Assembly (NCBI GenBank): GCA_035569495.1
Contig: DATMMX010000057.1
Coordinates: 84,538-148,537 of the forward strand
Direction of reading: 5' to 3'
Length of the DNA: 64,000 nt
DNA from: DASRDZ01 sp035569495
GTDB lineage: Bacteria; Chloroflexota; Dormibacteria; Aeolococcales; Aeolococcaceae
Shown: positions 40,303-47,368 of the stretch, one piece after another
Layout of the letters: each line of letters begins with the position of its first letter
Numbering within the stretch: position 1 is the first letter of the stretch
The notes under the pieces: generated by a model
Database searches by the model: none
What the model saw: the letters and a program-made list of their open reading frames with translations, nothing else
Told to the model about the DNA's origin: nothing
Made by a program: the position numbers and the translations under genes

Positions 40303-41475
40303 ATGGACCTCCTCGACGCCATCATCGTCCTCCTCATCCTGGGTGCGCTGGCGTCAGGCTGGCGCCGCGGGCTCACCTGGGTCGGGCTCTCCCTGCTGGG
40401 GTTGCTGCTCGGCCTGATCCTGGGCGCGCTGATCGCCCCTCCCCTCGCGCGCCGCTTCGCCGATCACCAGCCCGAGGCGCAGTCGCTGATCGGCACCGGG
40501 GTGTTCCTGGCGGTGGTCGCCATCATCCAGGGCCTGGGCACCGCCGCCGGCTACTGGGCGCGGACCGCGACCATCCGGACCAGCTTCGCCCGCGTCGACT
40601 CCTGGCTGGGGTCGGTGCTGGCCGCGGTCGGGGTGATGGCCGGAGCCTGGTACCTCGGCCTGATCTTCGCCGACAGCCCCTGGGTGCCCCTCGACCGGCA
40701 GATCCGCGACTCGGCGATCATCCGCACCCTCGACGGCGTGGCCCCGCGGCCGCCCGCGTTCCTGGCCTCGATCGAGCAGCTGCTGCGCGGCAAGAGCTTT
40801 CCCAACCCCTTCGCCACCCTGGCCCCGGACATCCTGCCCCCGGTGCAGATCCCCCAGGCGGTGGACACGCCCGGCATCCACGCCGCCGCGGCGGTGACCT
40901 CCAAGGTGCTGAGCTACGGGTGCGGCGTCGAGGCGGGCTCGTCGTTCCCGCTGGGCAACGACTACATGGTCACCAACGCCCACGTGGTCGCCGGCTCGCA
41001 GCGCGTCGAGGTCGAGCGGCCCGACGGGCGCAGCTTCCCGGCCACCGTGGTGCTCTTCGACCCCGAGGTCGACGTCGCCGTGCTGCGCGTGCCCGGGATC
41101 GGCCTGGCCGCGCTGCCGCTGATCGACGCCGACCCGGCACGGAGCACCGAGGGCGCGGTGATCGGCTACCCCGGCGGCGGCGGCGAGCAGGCCGTGCCCG
41201 CGGCAGTGCGTGGCACCGAGACGGCCCAGGGGCGCGACATCTACGGCGCCGGGCTGGTGCAGCGGCGCATCGAGGTGCTGGCCGCGCACGTCATCCCGGG
41301 CAACTCCGGCGGGCCGGCGGTCGACCGCAACGGCAACGTGATCGGCCTGGTCTTCGCCGCGAGCACGGTGGACCCGACCGAGGGGTACGCGCTCACCGTG
41401 GGGCAGATCTCCGCCGACCTCTCTCAGGGCGAGCACGGCACCGCGGCGGTGTCGACGCAGAGCTGCACCAGCTAG
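40303..41475 (+). CDS. marP: MarP-type membrane serine protease (CvpA domain plus trypsin-like domain)
   Basis: 390 residues, close to mycobacterial MarP (about 397). Four membrane helices of the CvpA type (about 4-120) lead to a periplasmic trypsin-like protease with the triad His227 (TNAHVVAG), Asp258 (PEVDVAVLRV) and Ser335 (PGNSGGPAVD). Cys207 and Cys388 are placed like the redox-regulating disulfide of MarP. In mycobacteria MarP is needed for acid and oxidative stress tolerance and activates a peptidoglycan hydrolase. The ATG at 40303 starts directly at the first helix. The tRNA-Pro gene is divergent upstream. Confidence 0.92.
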   Translation: MDLLDAIIVLLILGALASGWRRGLTWVGLSLLGLLLGLILGALIAPPLARRFADHQPEAQSLIGTGVFLAVVAIIQGLGTAAGYWARTATIRTSFARVDSWLGSVLAAVGVMAGAWYLGLIFADSPWVPLDRQIRDSAIIRTLDGVAPRPPAFLASIEQLLRGKSFPNPFATLAPDILPPVQIPQAVDTPGIHAAAAVTSKVLSYGCGVEAGSSFPLGNDYMVTNAHVVAGSQRVEVERPDGRSFPATVVLFDPEVDVAVLRVPGIGLAALPLIDADPARSTEGAVIGYPGGGGEQAVPAAVRGTETAQGRDIYGAGLVQRRIEVLAAHVIPGNSGGPAVDRNGNVIGLVFAASTVDPTEGYALTVGQISADLSQGEHGTAAVSTQSCTS

Positions 41476-41489
41476 AGCCGATCCGTACT

Positions 41490-41501
41490 GACCGGCCGGT
41501 C
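41490..41501. terminator. Palindrome between convergent genes
   Basis: GACCGGCCGGTC, a perfect 12-base palindrome in the 28-base gap between marP and the convergent siroheme-decarboxylase-type gene. It could serve as a two-way terminator, but there is no T-run and little loop. Confidence 0.25.
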
Positions 41502-41503
41502 GT

Positions 41504-42568
41504 TCAGCTCGCGGTGGCCGCCGCGGCGGGGCGCAGCCCGTGGGCCGACTCCCACTCCTCCAGCTCGCGGGTGAAGTAGCGCACCCGCGTCTTCTTGTAC
41601 TCCTTGGTCGAGTACAGCACCGCGTAGTCGTGGACGCCGATCGCCTCGCGGATCGCCTCGACCACCTTCTCGCAGTCGCCGACCTTGCGGCCGTGGATCA
41701 TCGAGAACAGGTTGAAGCGCCAGTCGGGGTAGACGGGGCGCTGGTAGCAGTGCGACACCGCGGCGAAGTCGGCCATCTGCCGGCCCAGCTCCTCGGCGCG
41801 CTCCTCGGGCACGGCCCACACCGCCATGGCATTGGCCGCGTAGCCGGCGCGGCGGTGGTGAAGGATGGCGGCGACACGGCGCAGGTGGCCGCGGCGACGC
41901 AGGTCGGCCATGCCCTCGAACAGCTCCGCCTCACTGAGACCCTGCGAGGCGGAGCACTCCGCGAACGGGTGCGGCACCAGGGGCAGGTCGTCCTGCACGG
42001 CGCGGATGACGCGGACGTCCAGTTCGCTGAGCGGCGAGGCCAGGGCCAGGTCGCGCTGGATGCCCGTGTAGTCCGGGTCCTCCAGGCGGGTGATGTCCTT
42101 GGTCCCGGTCATGTCCAGCTTGACGCCGATCTTGAACAGCTTGAGCGTCTGCAGCTTGCGGGTGACCTCGGCGCCGCTCAGCTCGTGCAGCTTCTGCAGG
42201 GTGGCGTCGATGTCCCCGCCGGGCGGGGTGGCCAGGGTGAACCAGAGGTTGAAGTCGTGGTTGCGCCGGTAGTTGTGCGACACGCCCGGGTGCTCGTTGA
42301 TGATCGCCGCGCCGCCCTCCAGCTCCTCGGCGGCGAAGCGCATCGCCACCAGGGTCGACTGGTAGCCGAGGCTGCGGGTGTCGAAGATCGCCGACACCTG
42401 GCGGATGACGTGGCGCTCGCGCAGGCGGCGGGTGCGCTCGATCGCCTCCGCCTCACTCACGCCGAGACGCTCGGCGAGACGGGCGAAGGGCGCGTGCTCG
42501 ACGGGGAAGTCGGCCTGGACCTGGTTGAGCAGCTCCTGGTCGAGGGCGTCGATGTCGCGGATGGGCAC
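41504..42568 (-). CDS. Fused siroheme-decarboxylase-type (AhbA/AhbB, NirDL-like) protein
   Basis: 354 residues made of two Lrp/AsnC-like halves. Each has an HTH-like start (about 8-60 and 182-235) and an AsnC-type ferredoxin-fold domain with the siroheme-decarboxylase motif: SHNYRRNHDFNLWF (97-110) and SHCYQRPVYPDWRFNLFSM (272-290). Standard AhbA and AhbB, or NirD/L and NirG/H, are separate proteins of this kind that convert sirohaem to 12,18-didecarboxysirohaem for haem or haem d1. Here both halves are one polypeptide. GTG at 42568 is preceded by GAGG. Annotation pipelines may call it an Lrp/AsnC regulator; the HCYxRP...W...NL motif favours the enzyme. Confidence 0.8.
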   Translation of the reverse strand: MPIRDIDALDQELLNQVQADFPVEHAPFARLAERLGVSEAEAIERTRRLRERHVIRQVSAIFDTRSLGYQSTLVAMRFAAEELEGGAAIINEHPGVSHNYRRNHDFNLWFTLATPPGGDIDATLQKLHELSGAEVTRKLQTLKLFKIGVKLDMTGTKDITRLEDPDYTGIQRDLALASPLSELDVRVIRAVQDDLPLVPHPFAECSASQGLSEAELFEGMADLRRRGHLRRVAAILHHRRAGYAANAMAVWAVPEERAEELGRQMADFAAVSHCYQRPVYPDWRFNLFSMIHGRKVGDCEKVVEAIREAIGVHDYAVLYSTKEYKKTRVRYFTRELEEWESAHGLRPAAAATAS

Positions 42569-42709
42569 GGGCGGAACCTCAGGATGGCGATGCGGGCGGG
42601 CCGATCGGCGCGGCCGGGCCTGCCCGGCCATTGTAGGCGTCCGCGCTGGGACGGCCTTCGATCGCCGGACTGCCCGACCCTTTTCCGCCCGGCGCCCCGT
42701 ATTAAGGCT

Positions 42710-43258
42710 GTGTGGACGACAGACACCCGCCAGCCCGCGCCGCCCGCCGCGGTCCCCGGCGGGGGTGACCGCGGTTCCGACCTCTCTTTCGAGGCCGAGC
42801 TGCGGCCGCTGATCATCCCCGCGCTGCGGCTGGCCGCGGCGATGCGGCTGGACCGGCAGGACGCCGAGGATGCCGTCCAAGAGGCGGCCCTGCGCGCCTG
42901 GCGCAGGCAGGACAACCGCCGCGAGGGAACCGACCTGCGGCCCTGGTTCCTGGCCATCGTCGCCAACCAGTGCCGCGAGACGCGCCGGTCCCGCTGGGCC
43001 TCGGTGCTGCGCAGCGCCGACCCGCCACACCCGCCCGTGCCCGGCGCCGACCCCATCGCGGCCCTGGACGTCACCGCGGCCCTGCGCCGCCTCCCCGAGA
43101 CGATCCGCCTCGCGGTCGTGCTGCGCTACTACCTCGACCTCCCCTTCGAAGAGGTGGCCTCGGTCAGCGGTTGCTCGCTCGACGCCGCCAAGTCCCGCGT
43201 CCGCCGCGGCGTGCAGTCGCTCGGCGCCGCCCTTCGCTTGCATGAGGCCCTGCCGTGA
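42710..43258 (+). CDS. ECF-family RNA polymerase sigma factor
   Basis: 182 residues. Region 2 (MRLDRQDAEDAVQEAALRAWRR, quoted start DAEDAVQEAALRAW, about 47-65) and region 4 (LRRLPETIRLAVVLRYYLDLPFEEVASV..SLDAAKSRVRRG) are complete, with no extra domains. GTG at 42710 gives a sensible N-terminus; the first ATG would cut region 2. Its stop overlaps the start of the membrane protein that follows (GTGA), which looks like its regulator or target. Confidence 0.9.
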   Translation: MWTTDTRQPAPPAAVPGGGDRGSDLSFEAELRPLIIPALRLAAAMRLDRQDAEDAVQEAALRAWRRQDNRREGTDLRPWFLAIVANQCRETRRSRWASVLRSADPPHPPVPGADPIAALDVTAALRRLPETIRLAVVLRYYLDLPFEEVASVSGCSLDAAKSRVRRGVQSLGAALRLHEALP

Positions 43259-44100
43259 GCATGACTCCCGACGACATCGACCGCGCCCTCAGCGCCCGGC
43301 TCGCCACCGGCGTCGATCCCATCGTGCCCGGTCAGGCCGCCGCCGATCGGATCATGCGCACGGTCGCCGAGCGCGCGGCGGGTGGCCGGCGCGCTCGGGG
43401 CTTCGCGGGCGGCTCGGGAGCCGGGCTGCGCGCGGCGCTGCTCGCGGCAGTCGTCGCGCTGCTCGTCGGCGGGGTGCTCGGGGTGAGCGTTGTGGCCCTG
43501 CACGACCGCTCCACCGGCGGCAACCCCCGCCAGGGCGGCCAGGTGCCGCCTCCGGTCGCCACGCAAACGCCGACGCCGACGGCGTCACCGCCGGCGACGC
43601 CATCGCCCGCGGCGACGCCGACGCTCGCGACGGCCGTCCCGCCGTGCGACGGCGCGACGCTCACCGCCCGGCTGGCCGACCAGCGCGGCGCGGCGGGCAC
43701 CGACGGCGCCGACATCGTGCTCCACAACGCGGGCACCATCGCCTGCACCATGGAGGGCTACACCAACGTGCAGGCCCTCAGCAATGGGCATGCGGTGCAG
43801 CTCGGCGTCACCCACAGCATCGGCGGCACGGTGCTCAACAACAACAACGGCACGCTGCCGGTGACGGCGCTGGTCGCCGTCCAGCCGGGCGCCGACGCCT
43901 ACGTCGCCTTCGAGTACTCCAGCGTGAACTCCGGGCCGACCCAGTGCCCCTCGTACACCGCGCTGCTGATCACCCCGCCGCAGGGACAGCACAGCGTCAC
44001 CGTGCCGGCGCCGAACTCGCTCATCCTCTGCGGTGGCTACGGCGCCTCGATCTGGCTCGACGAAGCCCCGGTGAGCACCACCGCGTACTTCGCGAGCTGA
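43255..44100 (+). CDS. Membrane protein with extracytoplasmic DUF4232-like domain, possible anti-sigma partner
   Basis: 281 residues. A cytosolic N-terminal segment (about 1-55), one membrane helix (about 58-78), a Pro/Thr/Ala-rich linker, and a secreted beta domain (about 128-281) with DUF4232 features: CDGATLTARLADQRGAAG, the IVLHNAGTIACTMEGYTNV segment and paired Cys near 160, 229 and 261. Position directly after, and overlapping with, an ECF sigma gene suggests an anti-sigma or signal-sensing role, but the N-terminal part lacks the zinc HxxxCxxC motif. It starts with GTG, with an ATG two codons on. Confidence 0.7.
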   Translation: MSMTPDDIDRALSARLATGVDPIVPGQAAADRIMRTVAERAAGGRRARGFAGGSGAGLRAALLAAVVALLVGGVLGVSVVALHDRSTGGNPRQGGQVPPPVATQTPTPTASPPATPSPAATPTLATAVPPCDGATLTARLADQRGAAGTDGADIVLHNAGTIACTMEGYTNVQALSNGHAVQLGVTHSIGGTVLNNNNGTLPVTALVAVQPGADAYVAFEYSSVNSGPTQCPSYTALLITPPQGQHSVTVPAPNSLILCGGYGASIWLDEAPVSTTAYFAS

Positions 44101-44134
44101 GGGGTCGGAGGGCCTGGAGCGGGGGCGTTCCGAG

Positions 44135-44140
44135 TACAAT
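44135..44140 (+). promoter_or_regulatory. -10 box of tRNA-Leu
   Basis: TACAAT, 10 bases before the tRNA 5' end. The -35 region 17 bases upstream is a poor match to TTGACA. Confidence 0.4.
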
Positions 44141-44150
44141 CCTGCCCCGC

Positions 44151-44237
44151 GCCGAGGTGGTGGAACTGGTAGACACGCAGCGTTCAGGGCGCTGTGCTCG
44201 TAAGGGCGTAAGGGTTCGATTCCCTTCCTCGGCACCA
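44151..44237 (+). tRNA. tRNA-Leu(CAG)
   Basis: Acceptor GCCGAGG pairs with CCTCGGC; anticodon stem CAGCG/CGCTG with loop TTCAGGG gives anticodon CAG; long class-II variable arm (TGCTCGTAAGGGCGTA) and T-loop GTTCGATTC are as expected for Leu. Encoded CCA at 44235-44237. Confidence 0.95.
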
Positions 44238-44268
44238 CACATCGCGCCAGCGGCCGCATGGTCGCGGC

Positions 44269-45885
44269 TCACAGGGCGAGCTTCCGCCACGCCGCAATCG
44301 CGTCGTAGCGGCTGGCGCTGGTGCCCACCGGCGGGACGGTGACGCCGCCGAAGCCGTCGGACACCGCAAAGGTCACCTCGGGTGCGTAGAGGAAGACGGC
44401 GGGCGTGTCGTCGGCCAAGCGGGCTTCGACCTGGCCGGCGGCGACGCGCCGCAGCCGGACGTCGTTGACCGTCGCCAGGCTGTCGAGGGCCCGATCGAGG
44501 AACAGGTCGGTCGGGCCGCCCGAGACGTTGAAGCCGTGCGGTGGCGTGGCGTTCGAGCGCCAGAAGGAGCTCACGTCGGGGTCGGGCCCGTTGTCCCAGT
44601 CGGCGACGACCATGTCAAAGCTCTGCGGCATCAACACGGCCGGCTCGAACTCGGCCGGCTTGACAACGTCGACGGTGAGCGCGATGCCGATCACCTCGAG
44701 CTGGCGCCCCAGGGCGGCGGCCACGGTCGGCAACGGGACGGCGTCGGGCACGGCGACCTGGTAGGCCAGCCGCTGGTCCCCTTTGTGGCGCACCCCGTCC
44801 GGACCGGTGACCCATCCGGCCGCGTCGAGGGCGCGGGCGCTCAGCGCCAGGGCCGGCTGGTCCTGCTGCTGAGCGGCCATCCAGGCGATGCCCACCGGCA
44901 CGGCCCCGACCTGCGGCTGCGCGTCACCGCTGAGCGCGCCGGCGATGAGCTGCTTGCGGTCCACGGCGGTGGCGATGGCGCGGCGGACCGCGGGGTCGTC
45001 GAGGCCGGGCTTGTGCTCGTTGAAGAGCAGGTCGACGAAGCGGAAGGTCGTGAGGTCGTGCAGCCGCACACCCTGGATGTGGCTGAGCACGGTGCGCTGG
45101 GCAGGAGTGCCCGCTAGGAGACCGTCGACCTGGCCCATCGCCAGCGCCTGGGCGGCAGTCTCGAAGCTCTTCATCAGGCGCAGGTCGACGATGTGCAGGC
45201 CGCCCTGCGGACTGGCGTAGCGGTTGGGGACGAGCTGCACGTGGGTGGCGTCGGCGACCGCGACGCGGAACGGCCCGGAGGTGGGCAGCGGCCTCGCCGC
45301 GGACGCCTGGAGGCCCGCGCCGGTGAGCTTGGCGAGGCTGGCTGCCGGAAGGATGGGGAGCTGCGCGGCGGCGGCGACGAAGGCGGCGCGCGGCTGGGAC
45401 AGGGTCACCGTCACCGTGGCGGTGGGGGCGTCGACGGTCAGCTTGGCGTCGTGCCAGGCGGCGGCCGTGCCCGGGTCGGGGAACCCGGGGGACTGGACCA
45501 GCGCAACCGTCGCCTGCACGTCGTTGACGGAGAGCGCGGTGCCGTCCGACCAGCGCAGCCCGTCGCGGAGGGTGAAGCGGTAGGCGAGACCGTCGCCGCT
45601 GACGCCCCACGCCTTGGCCAGGTCGCCGGTGGGAGACGCCTGGGCGTCCAGGCGGAGCAGGCGGCGGTAGAGGATCTGCCCCACGTCGCGGGCCGCGGGG
45701 TCGGCGGCGTCGGCGAGCGGGTCGAGGGAGAGCGGCGTCCTGGCCACCACCAGGGCCTCGCGGTAGACGTTGGTCTCGTCCTGGCCGTGGGTCAGCGAGG
45801 CGATGCCCACCGCGCCCGCGCCGACGCCGACGACGGCGAGGAAGATCAGCGCCTGGAGCAGGCGCCGGCGTCGACCTCCGGTCAG
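44269..45885 (-). CDS. SBP_bac_5-type peptide/oligopeptide-binding protein with a non-standard start
   Basis: About 538 residues. N-terminal basic residues and a hydrophobic segment (ALIFLAVVGVGAGAVGIASL) form a membrane anchor rather than a lipobox. The solute-binding fold of extracellular family 5 follows: RTPLSLDPLADAADPAARDV, LAKAWGVSGDGLAYRFTLRDG, LRWSDGTALSVNDVQATVAL and DPAVRRAIATAVDRKQL. It should capture peptides or related solutes for an ABC permease not encoded here. In frame there is no ATG, GTG or TTG before the anchor; the CTG at 45885 overlaps the secG stop (CTGA). The first GTG (45810) would remove the anchor. See findings. Confidence 0.82.
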   Translation of the reverse strand: MTGGRRRRLLQALIFLAVVGVGAGAVGIASLTHGQDETNVYREALVVARTPLSLDPLADAADPAARDVGQILYRRLLRLDAQASPTGDLAKAWGVSGDGLAYRFTLRDGLRWSDGTALSVNDVQATVALVQSPGFPDPGTAAAWHDAKLTVDAPTATVTVTLSQPRAAFVAAAAQLPILPAASLAKLTGAGLQASAARPLPTSGPFRVAVADATHVQLVPNRYASPQGGLHIVDLRLMKSFETAAQALAMGQVDGLLAGTPAQRTVLSHIQGVRLHDLTTFRFVDLLFNEHKPGLDDPAVRRAIATAVDRKQLIAGALSGDAQPQVGAVPVGIAWMAAQQQDQPALALSARALDAAGWVTGPDGVRHKGDQRLAYQVAVPDAVPLPTVAAALGRQLEVIGIALTVDVVKPAEFEPAVLMPQSFDMVVADWDNGPDPDVSSFWRSNATPPHGFNVSGGPTDLFLDRALDSLATVNDVRLRRVAAGQVEARLADDTPAVFLYAPEVTFAVSDGFGGVTVPPVGTSASRYDAIAAWRKLAL

Positions 45886-46115
45886 CGACCCACGTAGGTG
45901 CTTGCCGCGGTGACGACCACGAACACGAAGATCAGCACCGCCGTCGCCCGGAGCAGCGTCCGCTCCAGGCCCCGCCGACGACGGTAGCCGCCAGCCATGT
46001 CCCCACCGCCGCCGATCGTCCCGCCGAGACCGGTCGCCTTCGGCGTCTGGAGCAAGACGCCAAGGGTCACCAGGATGGCGACGATCACCTGGACGACCGC
46101 GAGAACGCTTTTCAC
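45882..46115 (-). CDS. secG: Protein translocase subunit SecG
   Basis: 77 residues. Two membrane segments (about 2-20 and 54-72) joined by the SecG signature loop LLQTPKATGLGGTIGGGGD. SecG aids SecYEG-mediated export. The GTG at 46115 is preceded by GGAGG. It lies 1.2 kb from gpmI, with a phospholipase-D gene inserted on the opposite strand, so the common gpmI/tpiA/secG neighbourhood is partly kept. The next gene overlaps its stop. Confidence 0.9.
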   Translation of the reverse strand: MKSVLAVVQVIVAILVTLGVLLQTPKATGLGGTIGGGGDMAGGYRRRRGLERTLLRATAVLIFVFVVVTAASTYVGR

Positions 46116-46145
46116 GCAAATGGACCTCCGAGCTGGAACCGGCGA

Positions 46146-46151
46146 AGTATA
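46146..46151 (-). promoter_or_regulatory. -10 box of secG and the binding-protein gene
   Basis: TATACT on the minus strand, 30 bases before the secG start. No good -35 is seen 17 bases upstream, as is common in GC-rich genomes. Confidence 0.4.
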
Positions 46152-46222
46152 GCGACGCGGCGTCCCCGGCCCGGTCCTCGCACGCCTCACTCATCTTCTC
46201 TGCCTTCTGTGTGATTTCGCTC

Positions 46223-46252
46223 TTGCACATCGACTACACCGTAGTGTAGTAT
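46223..46252 (+). promoter_or_regulatory. Promoter with embedded operator dyad upstream of the phospholipase-D gene
   Basis: TTGCAC (46223-46228) and TAGTAT (46247-46252) are separated by 18 bases. Between them, overlapping the -10, lies ACTACAC-CGTA-GTGTAGT (46233-46250), a perfect 7-base dyad that resembles BlaI/MecI/CopY-type operators (TACA...TGTA). Transcription would start at about 46258-46260, at or next to the ATG (46260), so the mRNA may be leaderless. Boxes and dyad are seen directly; repressor identity is inference. Confidence 0.5.
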
Positions 46253-46259
46253 CGCACGC

Positions 46260-47330
46260 ATGTTCGTTGTCAAGCCCCTCCACCCCACCTCGCGGCTCCC
46301 GCGCCGCCTCGTCACCGCCGTCCTCGCCTGCCTGGTGGCCGCGTGCGGCACAGGCGCCTCAGCGGGCGCGCCCGCCGCGGCTGCCCTCCCCTACCCGGCG
46401 ACCGCGGGCCCGGCGGTGCGCGTCGGCGCCGACACGGTGCGAGTCCTGCCCCGCGGCAGTACGGCGTTCCCCGTGATCCTCGCGATGATCGCCGGGGCGG
46501 CGCGCACCGTGCACGCCGAGATGTACGAGTTCGGCCGCGACGACATCGCCTCAGCGCTGCTCGACGCGCGGCGGCGGGGCGTCTTGGTTTCCGTGATCGT
46601 CGACCCGTCCGTCGCCGCCACTCGCGCCACCTCCGACCGACTCCGCGCCGCAGGCCTCGACGTTCTCGACTACCCGGTTCGCAAGCAGATGATCGACCAC
46701 GCCAAGCTGCTCGTCGTCGACGGCTCAGTTGCGGTCGTTGGTGGCATCAACTGGGGCGCGACGTCCGACCGCAACCACGACGTCGACGCGCAGATCACCG
46801 GTCCGGCCGCGGCCAACCTCGACCGCGTCTTCGCCGGCGACCTGGTGGCCACCGGTCGTGCCGTCGCCGTGCCCCCGCCCGTCGACGACGCCCAGGTGCT
46901 GGTCGCCGCCACGCTTCCCGGTGCCGACATCCGCCCGCTGGTCATGCAGCTCATCGACGCGGCGCGCTCGTCGCTCGACCTCGAGCTCTTCGTCCTCACC
47001 GACACCGGCGTGGTCCACGCGATCGAAGCCGCGGCGGCGCGGGGGGTCGCGGTGCGCGTCCTGCTCGACCCCGGTCAGCGCCCCAGCGACGCGTCGGCCG
47101 CGGCGCTGACCGCTGCCGGCGTCGCGCTGCGTCACTACCGCAGCAGCGGCGAGAAGCTGCACGCCAAGCTGGGCGTGGCCGACGGCAGCACCTCCATCTT
47201 CGGCAGCGCCAACTGGACCACCAGCGGATTCCAGCGCAACCACGAGGTGGACGTCGAGATCCTCGACGCGCCGGTCGTGGCCGCGCAGCTCACCCGCATG
47301 GTCGACGCCGACTGGACGGCGAGCGCGTGA
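46260..47330 (+). CDS. Secreted phospholipase D superfamily lipoprotein
   Basis: 356 residues. Signal ends in LVAAC (Cys25), so it is probably a lipoprotein. Two HKD motifs: DHAKLLVVDGSVAVVGGINW (about 146-165) and KLHAKLGVADGSTSIFGSANW (second motif, about 297-317, only its first 20 residues given). Both His, Lys and Asp are present, so it should be an active phosphodiesterase, acting on phospholipids or nucleic acid outside the cell. There is no Shine-Dalgarno at the ATG, which fits a leaderless message. The gene lies alone on the plus strand between divergent secG and convergent gpmI. Confidence 0.88.
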   Translation: MFVVKPLHPTSRLPRRLVTAVLACLVAACGTGASAGAPAAAALPYPATAGPAVRVGADTVRVLPRGSTAFPVILAMIAGAARTVHAEMYEFGRDDIASALLDARRRGVLVSVIVDPSVAATRATSDRLRAAGLDVLDYPVRKQMIDHAKLLVVDGSVAVVGGINWGATSDRNHDVDAQITGPAAANLDRVFAGDLVATGRAVAVPPPVDDAQVLVAATLPGADIRPLVMQLIDAARSSLDLELFVLTDTGVVHAIEAAAARGVAVRVLLDPGQRPSDASAAALTAAGVALRHYRSSGEKLHAKLGVADGSTSIFGSANWTTSGFQRNHEVDVEILDAPVVAAQLTRMVDADWTASA

Positions 47331-47368
47331 TGAGCACGCCGGTCCGCGTCCCGCCGCCCGCGGTTGGC

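Noticed and set aside
41504..42568. Calling this gene an Lrp/AsnC transcriptional regulator.
   Set aside because: Both halves carry the siroheme-decarboxylase motifs (SHCYQRP...W...NLFSM and SHNYRRNHDFNLWF), which ordinary AsnC regulators do not have.
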